This document shows positions 6,978-14,871 of a stretch of DNA of 47,657 nucleotides, piece by piece. Both the position numbers and the translations under genes were made by a program. Position 1 is the stretch's first letter. Each line of letters begins with the position of its first letter. The notes below the pieces were generated by a model. The model saw only the letters and a program-made list of their open reading frames with translations, did no database searches and was not told the DNA's origin. This DNA comes from Spirochaetota bacterium (GTDB lineage Bacteria; Spirochaetota; Spirochaetia; DSM-27196; PWMO01): positions 1-47,657 of the forward strand of contig JAAAOR010000069.1 in assembly GCA_009908735.1 (NCBI GenBank), written 5' to 3'.

Positions 6978-9965
6978 TTACCGTCCTTCGGAGTTTTCAA
7001 CTTGTGAGATGGGGATGCGCGTGAGGCGGCCCGTTTGCTCATCAAAGGAGATTACCACAGCCTTCTCCGGTGCGGTGAACTCCATGGTACGGCCGTGGCT
7101 CTCGATGCGCACGCCGGGAAAGATCGTGCCCTGAATACGCAACTCGGAGGGATAGTGCTCTTCGAACTTCTCGCGAAGACTGAACAGGCGGACGCTGAGT
7201 TGCTCAATCATTTTCATGAGCTTTTTCTTCTCCTTGCGCAGTTCTTCGAGCCGTTCGCGGTCGTCCGACTCCTCCCGCATCGCGGTGTCGTCCTTGGTAA
7301 TCTTGAGCTTGAGCTTTTCGATCTCTTTCTCTGCTTTCTCGATTTGATCGGCAATCAGGTAGTCCTGGCCGAAAGAGATCTCGGTGGCGACGCCCCGGCT
7401 CGAGCCGAGATTTTGCGCCCGCAGGCCCTTTCGAACCCGAACGCGCCCACCGACTACCGAGCCTTTGTCGGACTGGAGGCGGAGGGTTCCGTTGCACTTG
7501 ACCGTGGAGTGCATGCAGCCGCTTTTCATGTTTATATCTCCAACCGAGAGAAGGGTGGCCTGCTCCGCAAAGGCCACTTGAATGCGGGCTTTAGAGCGCA
7601 GCACCGCTTTCCCGGCGCCTTTTACGCCCTGCTTTAGGATGATGTCTCCTTCGGCGGACAGGAGGCAGGCTTCGGCGCCCTCGGCGATGCGGATGTCCCC
7701 TTGTGCCAATACGTAGTAGCCGGCGTCCACGGCGCCTTTGACGTACACCGAGCCTGGGAACTTGATGTTCCCGGTCTCAACGCCGACGCTACCCTTGACG
7801 GTACGCGCCGGGCGCACGTCAAGGCTCGAGCGGTCGGCCGCGAGCTCGCCGCTTACCGCAGCCACGACGACGGTGCTCCCGTCTTCCTGTTCCTCCGCGC
7901 GAACGTTCTCTCCGAGCTGCATGTCGCCGGTCCCGGCCCTCTGCGGCTCGATTTTCGCGCCGGTGACGTCGTAGCCCGGTGACGGCTCCTCGGGTGGCGG
8001 CGGAATCCGCATGAGCTTCGTGCCCTTGGTCACGACGGTTGTGTCATCGTGATGCTTGTGGTCAACTCGGCCGTCTTCCTTTACGGTGAAGTCCTTGCCG
8101 GAGGCGAGGCGCACGAGGTACTGCGGCGAGCGGCTTTCCACCGACTGCGGCTCCGTCCCCCGCGCGACTACCGCGCGGAATACCGGCCCCTCCTCGTTTG
8201 CGTGTCGCACCGCCTCGAGGATGGCATCTCCGTCGATGCCGTGGCTCACCCCCGCCTCCTCGACCGCCCGCCGGGCATCATCCACCGAGAGTCGGCTGCC
8301 GGTTCCCTCGCCCTCGAAGAGCGAGAGGAACGCCTGCATCTTGTTGTTGGCGATTTCGGCCGTTATCTCTGCGTCCTTGTGCGGGCGCACCCGCATGCGA
8401 GTGACGCCGGTTTCCTCGTCGGTGGCCTCTTCGAAAACGCCCTCGCGGCTTGCAACGATAACGTTGTCTTTCTGTTCGAGATTCTCGTAGAGCTTTAGCT
8501 CGGGAGCGTGACCGGCGGGTGCTGGGATAGTTGCTCCGTAGACGTCAACGCCCGGCGTGCCCTCGACTTCCGGCGGCATCGCCGCCACTCGCTGCTCGGC
8601 GGATACCCGTGCGGCGCGCTTCACATCGGCAATCGGGAACTCTGCGAGGGATTCGATCCCGGCGAGGAGCCCGGGATTTTCAGTGGCACGGCGTCTGAGC
8701 TGCTCCACGACCTCGTCGGCGAGAAAGCGCACCGAGAACTCGACCTCCCGGTCGGGACCGGGCACCGGCGCCTTGCCTTCGGCGAGGACATAGCCGTAGA
8801 GGTCGCTCTCCGGGCCGTTGTAGAAGGCCATGATGTCCTCTTTGACCTTCTCGAACTTCATCCCTTTGAGCTTGCTTGCCCGCAGCGCGTTTCCAAGCGC
8901 CTTGAGGTCGAGCGCCTTTCCGCGGCCACGGCCCTTGCTGACGTTGAGGACCGCTTTGCGCTTCTCATCGAGCACCACGATATCGTAGGTCGCGTCGCGG
9001 CTCGTGGTGATCGGCACTCGCTCCACGGGGGTCCCGGTCTCAATGGCCCGGCGGATAAGCTCGGAGATCTCCTCTTCGTCTATGAGGGAGTCGGTTTCGA
9101 AGCCCTTTTCTCCGGCGGCGGCGACCACCCCTTCGGCGGTGGGCGGGGAGTGTGACGTGTCACCGGGATTGAAGGTGAAGTAGCAGGTGGCCTGATCGTC
9201 GGAGAGGGCGAGCTCCCAGTCATGCAGGCGATGAGGAACGACATCAAGCCAGTTGCTGCCTTTGCGAAGGAAACCGGTGTCCTCGGCGAACACCTCTTCA
9301 CCGCGACGCACGGCGTGTGAGCCGATGTAGAAGTTTGGATCGGCAGGCACCCGTGGGTGAATGATCTCGCCGAAGAGGCTGCGCCCCGGTATCCCCGTTT
9401 CCTTGGGGATCACATCGCCGATCTTCTCCCCTTCCTGTACGTACCCGGTCTCCTCCACCGTGGGGTCGACGTAGACCCGCTCGGGCACGGTCTGGGTCTC
9501 GACAACCTCTACCGTCTCCTCTTTCGGAGACTGAAACGGGAGCTTGGGCTTTTTCTGTACGGTTTTTTTCTTCTTTACGCGCTTCTTGCGCTCGAAGACG
9601 ATCTCCGGCGGACCCGCCCCACCTACTGTCTGCTCCGCGGCTTGCTTCAGATCCTCGGGGACGGGGTGCTCGCGCAGGTGAATGCGCTCCGGCTTGGGTT
9701 GTTCCGGGTGCAGGCCCTCGGCGATGACGACTTCGACGGCGCCGCCCGTTTTCCGGGCCTTCTTTGCAGCATCGGTGAGTTTGCGGCTTACATCGGACCC
9801 CTCGTAACCCTCCTGAACGCCACGATCGGTGAGGAGTTTCACGACGTCCGCCCCGGTCCAGGTCTCTCCCTGGCTCTGGGGCGTAACCCGCAGGCGTGCC
9901 TCGACGCCGTCGTCGTCGATGAGAAGCTCGACTTGTCCCGTAAACGTGCCGTCGCTCTTTGCCAT
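6978..9965 (-). CDS. FapA / DUF342 family protein, very long form
   Basis: A 995-residue cytoplasmic protein. The C-terminal half carries the FapA (DUF342) core: repeated GD-I-hydrophobic turns such as VLAQGDIRIAEGAEACLL and VGDINMKSGCMHSTVKCNG, typical of a right-handed beta-solenoid, then a strongly charged coiled coil (about 880-935, EKAEKEIEKLKLK and LEELRKEKKKLMKMIEQL) and a short beta end. The N-terminal ~150 residues hold a KH/Jag-like region and a Lys-rich stretch (KKRVKKKKTVQKK), and the middle has two further FapA-like N-modules. Most DUF342 proteins have 450-650 residues, so this one has duplicated or extra modules. It sits between the FlhG/MinD-like gene (nine bases upstream) and lgt (two bases downstream). 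Its biochemical role is unknown. Confidence 0.85.
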   Translation of the reverse strand: MAKSDGTFTGQVELLIDDDGVEARLRVTPQSQGETWTGADVVKLLTDRGVQEGYEGSDVSRKLTDAAKKARKTGGAVEVVIAEGLHPEQPKPERIHLREHPVPEDLKQAAEQTVGGAGPPEIVFERKKRVKKKKTVQKKPKLPFQSPKEETVEVVETQTVPERVYVDPTVEETGYVQEGEKIGDVIPKETGIPGRSLFGEIIHPRVPADPNFYIGSHAVRRGEEVFAEDTGFLRKGSNWLDVVPHRLHDWELALSDDQATCYFTFNPGDTSHSPPTAEGVVAAAGEKGFETDSLIDEEEISELIRRAIETGTPVERVPITTSRDATYDIVVLDEKRKAVLNVSKGRGRGKALDLKALGNALRASKLKGMKFEKVKEDIMAFYNGPESDLYGYVLAEGKAPVPGPDREVEFSVRFLADEVVEQLRRRATENPGLLAGIESLAEFPIADVKRAARVSAEQRVAAMPPEVEGTPGVDVYGATIPAPAGHAPELKLYENLEQKDNVIVASREGVFEEATDEETGVTRMRVRPHKDAEITAEIANNKMQAFLSLFEGEGTGSRLSVDDARRAVEEAGVSHGIDGDAILEAVRHANEEGPVFRAVVARGTEPQSVESRSPQYLVRLASGKDFTVKEDGRVDHKHHDDTTVVTKGTKLMRIPPPPEEPSPGYDVTGAKIEPQRAGTGDMQLGENVRAEEQEDGSTVVVAAVSGELAADRSSLDVRPARTVKGSVGVETGNIKFPGSVYVKGAVDAGYYVLAQGDIRIAEGAEACLLSAEGDIILKQGVKGAGKAVLRSKARIQVAFAEQATLLSVGDINMKSGCMHSTVKCNGTLRLQSDKGSVVGGRVRVRKGLRAQNLGSSRGVATEISFGQDYLIADQIEKAEKEIEKLKLKITKDDTAMREESDDRERLEELRKEKKKLMKMIEQLSVRLFSLREKFEEHYPSELRIQGTIFPGVRIESHGRTMEFTAPEKAVVISFDEQTGRLTRIPISQVENSEGR

Positions 9966-9974
9966 CTCAGGATC

Positions 9975-11117
9975 TCAGGTCCGGTAGCCCTGCTGAATTG
10001 CCTTTACCAGCTTCGACTTATACAGCATATTCTCCTTGCGGAGGTGACGGATCTCGAGCTGTTGGTTCTTGATCGTCTCGATGAGGTCTCCGGTGGTCAA
10101 TGTCCCACTGTGCAGCAGCTCCTCGACATAGCTCTGTTTCGTATCGAAATCTGCTGAGGCCTCCATATCGGCCTCTTCGTAGGTCTCATCGATGGCGTCC
10201 ACCGCCAACGGCCCCTCGTCCTCCATCTCAAGCTCGACCAGCTTGTCGGCAATCCGGTAGACGGCCTGCGAGATGATCGACTGCGGCTTGTACCTGATGA
10301 TGGGCAGGGCGGATGCGAGTGCGATGTCCTGCAGGTCGTCGCGGTACACGACGCCGAGATGCTCGAGGTCCAGGTTCAGGTACTGGCGGCATGAGCGGCG
10401 CAGTCGATGCGCCTTGTCGGCATCCTTCGGGTCCTCGAGCATGTTCAGGACGATGCGCGGTCGAAACCTCCCGAGCGATGCCTCGAGTTTCGCGAAGCTC
10501 TCCGGATCCACGTGCGCGATGTTATCTATGATCTGCGGGACGTACACGCGCTGCAGCGTATCGCTCTGTTTCCGCAATTTCTGCAGGTACTGGTCGCCGG
10601 GACTCTTTTTCTTGCACGCATTCTGCATGAGCCGGAACATGGCGTTCTTGAGAAATAGGTAGGCGTTGACGGTGGAGGTCGGCGTGGGCGTGCTCACGAT
10701 AAGACCGGCCCGGGAGATCAGAAAGAAGTCCAGGGTGTTCAGGCTCGTTCCGGCACCGAGATCGAGAATGAGGTAATCAGCCTCGAGTGAGGTGAGCCTA
10801 CGGATGAGCATTCTCTTTTGGGCGCTTGAGAGATTCGCGAGTCCGGGTATCTCCGCATCGCCGGGTACGAAATGCAGGTTCTTTTGGTCGGTCTGCAGCA
10901 CGATCTGATCGAAGGTGACCCCGGAGTGCGTGAGAAAGGTTCCCAGACCGTATGCTACATTCCGCATTCCCAGGATGATATGGAGGTTCGACCCCCCGAG
11001 GTCAAGATCGACTACAACTGTTCTCTTTCCGCTCTGTGCCAGCGCAATGGCAAGGTTTGCCGCAAGTATCGATTTCCCCACACCGCCCTTGCCGCTGGCG
11101 ATCGGAATGATCTGCAT
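9975..11117 (-). CDS. FlhG/MinD-like P-loop ATPase with C-terminal coiled coil
   Basis: A 380-residue member of the ParA/MinD/FlhG family. It has the deviant Walker A motif GKGGVGKS (residues 9-16, with both lysines), VVVDLDLGG as switch I and ADYLILDLGAGT as Walker B. Such ATPases place flagella, chemoreceptors or division proteins. The C-terminal ~100 residues are acidic and then helical (SYVEELLHSGTLTTGDLIE followed by a Lys/Gln-rich coiled coil), an extension absent from plain MinD that may bind a partner. Its ATG directly follows the stop of the upstream membrane-protein gene, and GAGGAG lies seven bases before it. Coupling to a FapA/DUF342 gene suggests they work together. Confidence 0.85.
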   Translation of the reverse strand: MQIIPIASGKGGVGKSILAANLAIALAQSGKRTVVVDLDLGGSNLHIILGMRNVAYGLGTFLTHSGVTFDQIVLQTDQKNLHFVPGDAEIPGLANLSSAQKRMLIRRLTSLEADYLILDLGAGTSLNTLDFFLISRAGLIVSTPTPTSTVNAYLFLKNAMFRLMQNACKKKSPGDQYLQKLRKQSDTLQRVYVPQIIDNIAHVDPESFAKLEASLGRFRPRIVLNMLEDPKDADKAHRLRRSCRQYLNLDLEHLGVVYRDDLQDIALASALPIIRYKPQSIISQAVYRIADKLVELEMEDEGPLAVDAIDETYEEADMEASADFDTKQSYVEELLHSGTLTTGDLIETIKNQQLEIRHLRKENMLYKSKLVKAIQQGYRT

Positions 11118-11561
11118 TCAGTCACTCCTCGTTTCCCGAGGGTATAGTAGCAGCACGACGAGCAAGATGAAATCGACTAGGAGGGCCCCGAGAAGAGCCG
11201 CGACACTCACCGCTGACCACGGCGGATCCAACAGGGACGGGGAAAACCCGCCGCGGAGGAACGCAGCGGCGCCGGCGAGCACCGAGAGGAATTTCCCGAT
11301 TCGCAGAATTGGGAGGTAGGCGGCTCGCCGTCCGGGATAGGTGCCGACGACGAGAAACGCCGCTGCCAGAACGAGTTGCGGAGCCCCGAACCAGGCCATC
11401 CCGATGACGTTTTCAACCGATTGGAGGTTGAGCATGCCGAGGGAGAGAACGTTTAGAAGTGTAAAGAATCTCAGCAGCTCCCAGGCGCCGCCGCCGAAGA
11501 AAAGGACCATGTGGCGTGTCACGTTATAGGCGAGTGTACGGTTGGACCCCGATGCCGTCAA
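11118..11561 (-). CDS. Small integral membrane protein, unknown function
   Basis: A hydrophobic protein of up to 147 residues with about four membrane helices, ending in a short charged tail. I do not recognise the family. It heads the leftward operon and its stop abuts the ATG of the FlhG/MinD-like gene, so the two are probably co-translated. The start is uncertain: the longest frame uses TTG at 11561 with a poor ribosome site, while an internal ATG at 11510 (HMVLFFGG) is also possible. Confidence 0.6.
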   Translation of the reverse strand: MTASGSNRTLAYNVTRHMVLFFGGGAWELLRFFTLLNVLSLGMLNLQSVENVIGMAWFGAPQLVLAAAFLVVGTYPGRRAAYLPILRIGKFLSVLAGAAAFLRGGFSPSLLDPPWSAVSVAALLGALLVDFILLVVLLLYPRETRSD

Positions 11562-11582
11562 TAGAGAGCCCCGCGGTAAAAC

Positions 11583-11612
11583 TTGACCGATTCGCGGAGG
11601 GGCTGTTACAGT
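11583..11612 (+). promoter_or_regulatory. Probable promoter of the FMN-binding-domain protein
   Basis: TTGACC (11583-11588) and TACAGT (11607-11612) are 18 bases apart, leaving a leader of about 65 bases before the ATG at 11684. Confidence 0.5.
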
Positions 11613-11623
11613 CTATGTATATT

Positions 11624-11654
11624 CAACAGCTCAGTTGTTGCAACAAAGTTGTTG
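11624..11654 (+). promoter_or_regulatory. Palindromic CAACA/TTGTTG array in the leader
   Basis: Four alternating half-sites occur: CAACA (11624), TTGTTG (11635), CAACAA (11641) and TTGTTG (11649). The middle two form a perfect 12-base palindrome, TTGTTGCAACAA. It could be an operator or a leader hairpin; its place downstream of the -10 fits either. Confidence 0.45.
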
Positions 11655-11683
11655 CAGGAATATTTCAGGGAAAGGAGTGAAGC

Positions 11684-12115
11684 ATGCGAAGACTAAGCAT
11701 TGCACTGGTAATTCTCGTTTTGACGGCAGGTATGGCGTTTGCCGCGGGTCCTTGGCAGGACGGTACCTACACCGCACAGGGTGACGCGTTCGATCACGGG
11801 TGGAAGAACATGGTCCAGATCACGGTCATGAACGGGTACATCACGGCTGTTCACTTCGACGCCATCCCTGAGGAGGACGGTGGCAAGTACAAGTACGTTG
11901 CGTCCGTCCAGGGTGACTACGGCATGCTGGAAAACAGCGACGCGCAGGCAGCTTGGTACGCGCAGGCCGACCGCGCCGAGGCCCGTCTCATTGAGTGGCA
12001 GGATCCCGCCTCGTTTCAGAGCTCCGGTGGCGCGGACGCGGTCTCCGGTGTATCGGTCACGATCGCCCCGTTCTTCGAGCTCGCTCAGGAAGCGCTCAGC
12101 GGCGCACGTCGTTAA
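11684..12115 (+). CDS. Secreted FMN-binding-domain protein
   Basis: A 143-residue protein with a clean signal peptide (about 1-21, cleavage near AFA-AG). The mature part fits the small FMN-binding domain found in the spirochaete major membrane immunogen family and in NqrC/RnfG: DGTYTAQG at the start, an ITVMNGYITAVHFD hairpin, and DAVSGVSVT (118-126), which aligns with the D-x-x-S-G-A-T/S flavinylation motif and puts Ser124 where FMN would be attached. The usual Ala is Val here, so covalent flavinylation is uncertain. No lipobox cysteine is seen, so it should be a free periplasmic protein. AGGAG lies six bases before the ATG, and a terminator follows the gene. Confidence 0.75.
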   Translation: MRRLSIALVILVLTAGMAFAAGPWQDGTYTAQGDAFDHGWKNMVQITVMNGYITAVHFDAIPEEDGGKYKYVASVQGDYGMLENSDAQAAWYAQADRAEARLIEWQDPASFQSSGGADAVSGVSVTIAPFFELAQEALSGARR

Positions 12116-12148
12116 TCCGGCAGACTCGCGCTGTATTACAGGCGTTGG

Positions 12149-12178
12149 GGGCCCGGCGATCTCGTCGGGCCCTTGTTG
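12149..12178 (+). terminator. Probable terminator after the FMN-binding-domain gene
   Basis: GGGCCCG (12149-12155) pairs with CGGGCCC (12166-12172), followed by the T-rich TTGTTGCTT, about 30 bases past the stop codon. Confidence 0.65.
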
Positions 12179-12271
12179 CTTCGGGCATCTGCGTCTAGGT
12201 ACCTCCGACGTCCTTGACCGCTTTCGTCTCCCGTGCGCATTCTCTACACAACTGCATAAAAGGAGGACGTG

Positions 12272-12853
12272 ATGGCTGAAACCCCTTCGACGATGGTGGA
12301 GCTCGGCACACCGCTTCCCGAGTTTTCGCTCCCCGACTACGACGGTGCCATGCACTCCAGCGCTGATTACGCCGGCCGCCCGCTTCTCGTTGCGTTCATC
12401 TGCAACCATTGCCCCTTCGTAAAACACATCATCAAAGAGTTTTCGCGGCAGGCTCGCAATTACGAGGGCAAAGGCGTGGCGGTAGTGGCCATAAACTCAA
12501 ACGATATCGAGAGTCATCCCCAGGACGACCCCGTCCACATGAAGCGGTTTGCGGCTGAAAACGATATCAGCTTTCCCTATCTCTTCGACAAGACGCAGGA
12601 AGTGGCGCAACGCTACCAGGCGGCCTGCACACCCGATTTCTTTCTCTTCGACGCAAACCACCAGCTTGTCTATCGCGGCCAGTTCGACTCGAGCCGACCG
12701 TCAAATGGTGTGACCGTAACGGGTGAGGATCTCGGCGATGCGGTCGAGCGCGTTTCGCGTGGGGAGGAGGTTCCCACCGACCAGAAGCCCTCGGTGGGCT
12801 GCAACATCAAATGGAAGCCCGGCAAAGAACCGTCCCTCTTCGGCCTGCGCTAA
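12272..12853 (+). CDS. Thioredoxin-fold (AhpC/TSA-Redoxin type) protein
   Basis: A 193-residue cytoplasmic protein with the redoxin layout: LGTPLPEFSLPDYDG at the start, then FICNHCPFVKH carrying a Cys44-x-x-Cys47 pair, a VVAINSNDIESHPQDD strand-loop and TPDFFLFDANHQLVYRGQFD. CNHCPF is typical of a widespread thioredoxin-family group annotated as peroxiredoxin-like or resA-like, probably a thiol reductase. The ATG at 12272 has AGGAGG five bases upstream; a GTG immediately before it is too close. The histidine kinase gene starts one base after the stop, suggesting one transcript. Confidence 0.85.
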   Translation: MAETPSTMVELGTPLPEFSLPDYDGAMHSSADYAGRPLLVAFICNHCPFVKHIIKEFSRQARNYEGKGVAVVAINSNDIESHPQDDPVHMKRFAAENDISFPYLFDKTQEVAQRYQAACTPDFFLFDANHQLVYRGQFDSSRPSNGVTVTGEDLGDAVERVSRGEEVPTDQKPSVGCNIKWKPGKEPSLFGLR

Positions 12854-12854
12854 A

Positions 12855-14051
12855 ATGGAGGTCGCGAGTGCAGAAATGACGAGGAACGGGGCCGAACAAC
12901 TGCTGCCACTGTTTGAGCGGATCGCCGACACGTTTCGCGGGTCCGCGCCTGTCGATCAGGTTGTCGTCGCCGGATACACAGCTGCGGCTGCTGCCGCCTC
13001 GGGGCCCACGGACCGGCCCGTTCCCCGAACCCCGCCGAAGGGACCGGCCACCCGGCGTTCCTGGTCCTTCCTGGAGAACCTCTTCGCGAATGCTCCGGAA
13101 GGGGTTGTTTTTGCCGACAAACGGAACCGCGTCCTGCGGGTGAACGCGGAGTTTGTCCGCATGTTCGGCTACAGCGCCGAGGAGGCCGGCGGGCGCACCA
13201 TCGATGAGCTCATCGCCTCCGGGGAGCGCTTCGAAGAGGCCCAGGCGTTCTCTCGAATCGTCGAAAACGGCGGGTTCGTGCGACAGGAGACCCGACGCCG
13301 CAGCAAGGAAGGACTTGAGCTCGACGTGTCGATACTTGGCGGACCCGTTTACGAGGACGGCGATATTCTCGGCATTTTCGCGATCTACCGCGACATTAGC
13401 GAGCGGAAGCGTGTCGAAGACGCCGTCGAGGCGTCACTTCGCGAGAAAGAAGTGCTGCTGCAGGAAATTCACCATCGCGTGAAGAACAATATGCAGATCA
13501 TTTCGAGCATTTTGAGTCTTGAAATCGGCAGTCTCTCCAATCCGGAGGTGAAGCAGGCGCTGCAAGTCAGCCAGAACCGCATTCGGTCCATGGCGCTGGT
13601 TCACGAAAAGCTCTACCAGTCCGACGATCTTGCGGGAGTCGATGTGGCGGAGTACGTTTCCGACGTCTGCTCGGACCTCAGAGCGCTGACCGCCGCCGGC
13701 TCCGATCTGACCCTCGAGCTCGATACCGATGAGCTCCATGCCGGCGCGGACTTTGCCATTCCCTTCGGACTCATTGTAAACGAGCTCGTCACCAACGCAA
13801 TCAAACATGCCCGGCCGCGCGACGGGCATGCGGTCGTGAAGGTGCGCATGCGCGTTACAGCCGACGGCACCGAGCTCTCGGTCTCGGACAATGGACCAGG
13901 CCTGCCGCCTGAGTTCGACGCCACCGCGGGGCGGTCGCTCGGACTCAAGCTCGTGCAGTCACTTGCCGCCCAACTTAGCGGGGAGTTCCACTTCGAGTCG
14001 GCAGACGGCACGGTGATGCGGGTGAGCCTCGCGCAACCTCGGGGCGAGTAA
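12855..14051 (+). CDS. Sensor histidine kinase, PAS + HisKA_2 type
   Basis: A 398-residue soluble kinase without membrane helices. Residues 1-65 match no domain I know. Residues 70-185 are a PAS domain (NAPEGVVFADKRNRVLRVN, ending at the PAC strand IFAIYRDISERK). Residues 195-290 are a HisKA_2 dimerisation domain with EIHHRVKNNMQ, so His206/His207 is the phosphorylation site. Residues 300-398 are the HATPase domain with N-box NELVTNAIKHA (309-319) and DNGPGL (345-350). The start is ambiguous: ATG at 12855 is close to the preceding stop, while ATG at 12876 has GGAGG 14 bases upstream. No cognate regulator is adjacent; the degenerate receiver near 20 kb is of the type usually paired with such kinases. 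Confidence 0.9.
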   Translation: MEVASAEMTRNGAEQLLPLFERIADTFRGSAPVDQVVVAGYTAAAAAASGPTDRPVPRTPPKGPATRRSWSFLENLFANAPEGVVFADKRNRVLRVNAEFVRMFGYSAEEAGGRTIDELIASGERFEEAQAFSRIVENGGFVRQETRRRSKEGLELDVSILGGPVYEDGDILGIFAIYRDISERKRVEDAVEASLREKEVLLQEIHHRVKNNMQIISSILSLEIGSLSNPEVKQALQVSQNRIRSMALVHEKLYQSDDLAGVDVAEYVSDVCSDLRALTAAGSDLTLELDTDELHAGADFAIPFGLIVNELVTNAIKHARPRDGHAVVKVRMRVTADGTELSVSDNGPGLPPEFDATAGRSLGLKLVQSLAAQLSGEFHFESADGTVMRVSLAQPRGE

Positions 14052-14061
14052 GTACCTGGCG

Positions 14062-14703
14062 TCAGCTGCCGGCCGCGAGCGCCGATACGGTGTTGCCGAG
14101 GGCCTCGCCGGTGATACGTCGGAAATCTTCCTCGCTGCGCTCCACATTCTCCTCGATCTGAGGAGGGAACATCCCCGTGTTCCACAGCAGGACGGCGCCG
14201 TGAATCTGTGACCACACCACGAGCGCACCGTCGAGAGCCCGGCCGGTCTCCGGGCCGGTGTCCATGACGTGCTCCATCGCGTGCACCAAGGTCTGGAACG
14301 CCGCTCCGGACTCCGAGATAAACTCCTCATCAGGTTCGCTGTGATCTATGGCCGAGTGATCGCCAAACATCACGCGATAATGGCCCGGATAGGTCAGCGC
14401 GAAGTCGATGTACTGCTCCCCGAGAAGCCGCAGATGTTCTCGTGGGTCGCCCACCCTGCGGGCGGGCTCGAAATGCGCATTGAGTTTTCGAAATCCCTCG
14501 GTTGCAATCGCAATGAGCAGAGAGCCCTTGTCGGGGAAATGGTAGGCGTAGGCCGCAGGCGAAACGCCGACGCGCCGGGCCAGAGCCCGCATCGTGACCG
14601 ACGCAATGCCCGACTCGAGAATCATCTCCGTGGCCGCCTGTATCAGTGCCTGTTTGAGATTGCCGTGATGGTACGAGTCTCTTCGAAGCTGTTGTTGTGA
14701 CAT
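14062..14703 (-). CDS. TetR-family transcriptional regulator (WHG-domain type)
   Basis: A 213-residue repressor-type protein. YHHGNLKQALIQAA (11-24), then TMRALARRVGVSPAAYAYHF (38-57), is a TetR helix-turn-helix with the YHHGNL start typical of the subgroup whose C-terminal domain carries a WHG motif. The C-terminal domain binds an unknown ligand. I chose the ATG at 14703, where the family begins; the frame is open further upstream but covers the promoter. A TATAAT box and a 12-base perfect palindrome (14755-14776) lie about 50 bases upstream, as expected for autoregulation. Confidence 0.88.
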   Translation of the reverse strand: MSQQQLRRDSYHHGNLKQALIQAATEMILESGIASVTMRALARRVGVSPAAYAYHFPDKGSLLIAIATEGFRKLNAHFEPARRVGDPREHLRLLGEQYIDFALTYPGHYRVMFGDHSAIDHSEPDEEFISESGAAFQTLVHAMEHVMDTGPETGRALDGALVVWSQIHGAVLLWNTGMFPPQIEENVERSEEDFRRITGEALGNTVSALAAGS

Positions 14704-14754
14704 TCCCGCACTCTGCTTTGTCTCAGAGATCCACGATTCGTATCGTTTTGCGGG

Positions 14755-14776
14755 ATTATAACCCCAAACCGGTTTG
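14755..14776 (-). promoter_or_regulatory. TetR-gene promoter with palindromic operator
   Basis: On the minus strand TATAAT (14755-14760) is preceded, four bases away, by the perfect palindrome CAAACCGGTTTG (14765-14776), which fills the -10/-35 spacer. The -35 is poor. A dimer of the encoded TetR protein bound there would block transcription. Confidence 0.65.
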
Positions 14777-14805
14777 ATACGTAAGGCGAAAGCGACGGGA
14801 GATTT

Positions 14806-14851
14806 AAAAAACCGAGCATCCGCCCGCACGAGAGCGTGCGGGCCTATGCTC
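14806..14851 (-). terminator. Terminator of the isocitrate dehydrogenase gene
   Basis: Nested arms pair as GAGCAT (14814-14819) with ATGCTC (14846-14851) and CCCGCACG (14823-14830) with CGTGCGGG (14835-14842). On the minus strand they are followed by a U-run, read from the A-run at 14806-14811. It begins about 20 bases past the stop codon. Confidence 0.85.
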
Positions 14852-14871
14852 TCTGCGGCCCCCGTGGGCCC

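Noticed and set aside
5965..7134. A 389-codon plus-strand frame opposite lgt and the fapA-like gene
   Set aside because: It is the antisense shadow of Lgt, whose signature motifs are unmistakable; the product is low-complexity His/Glu/Arg-rich.
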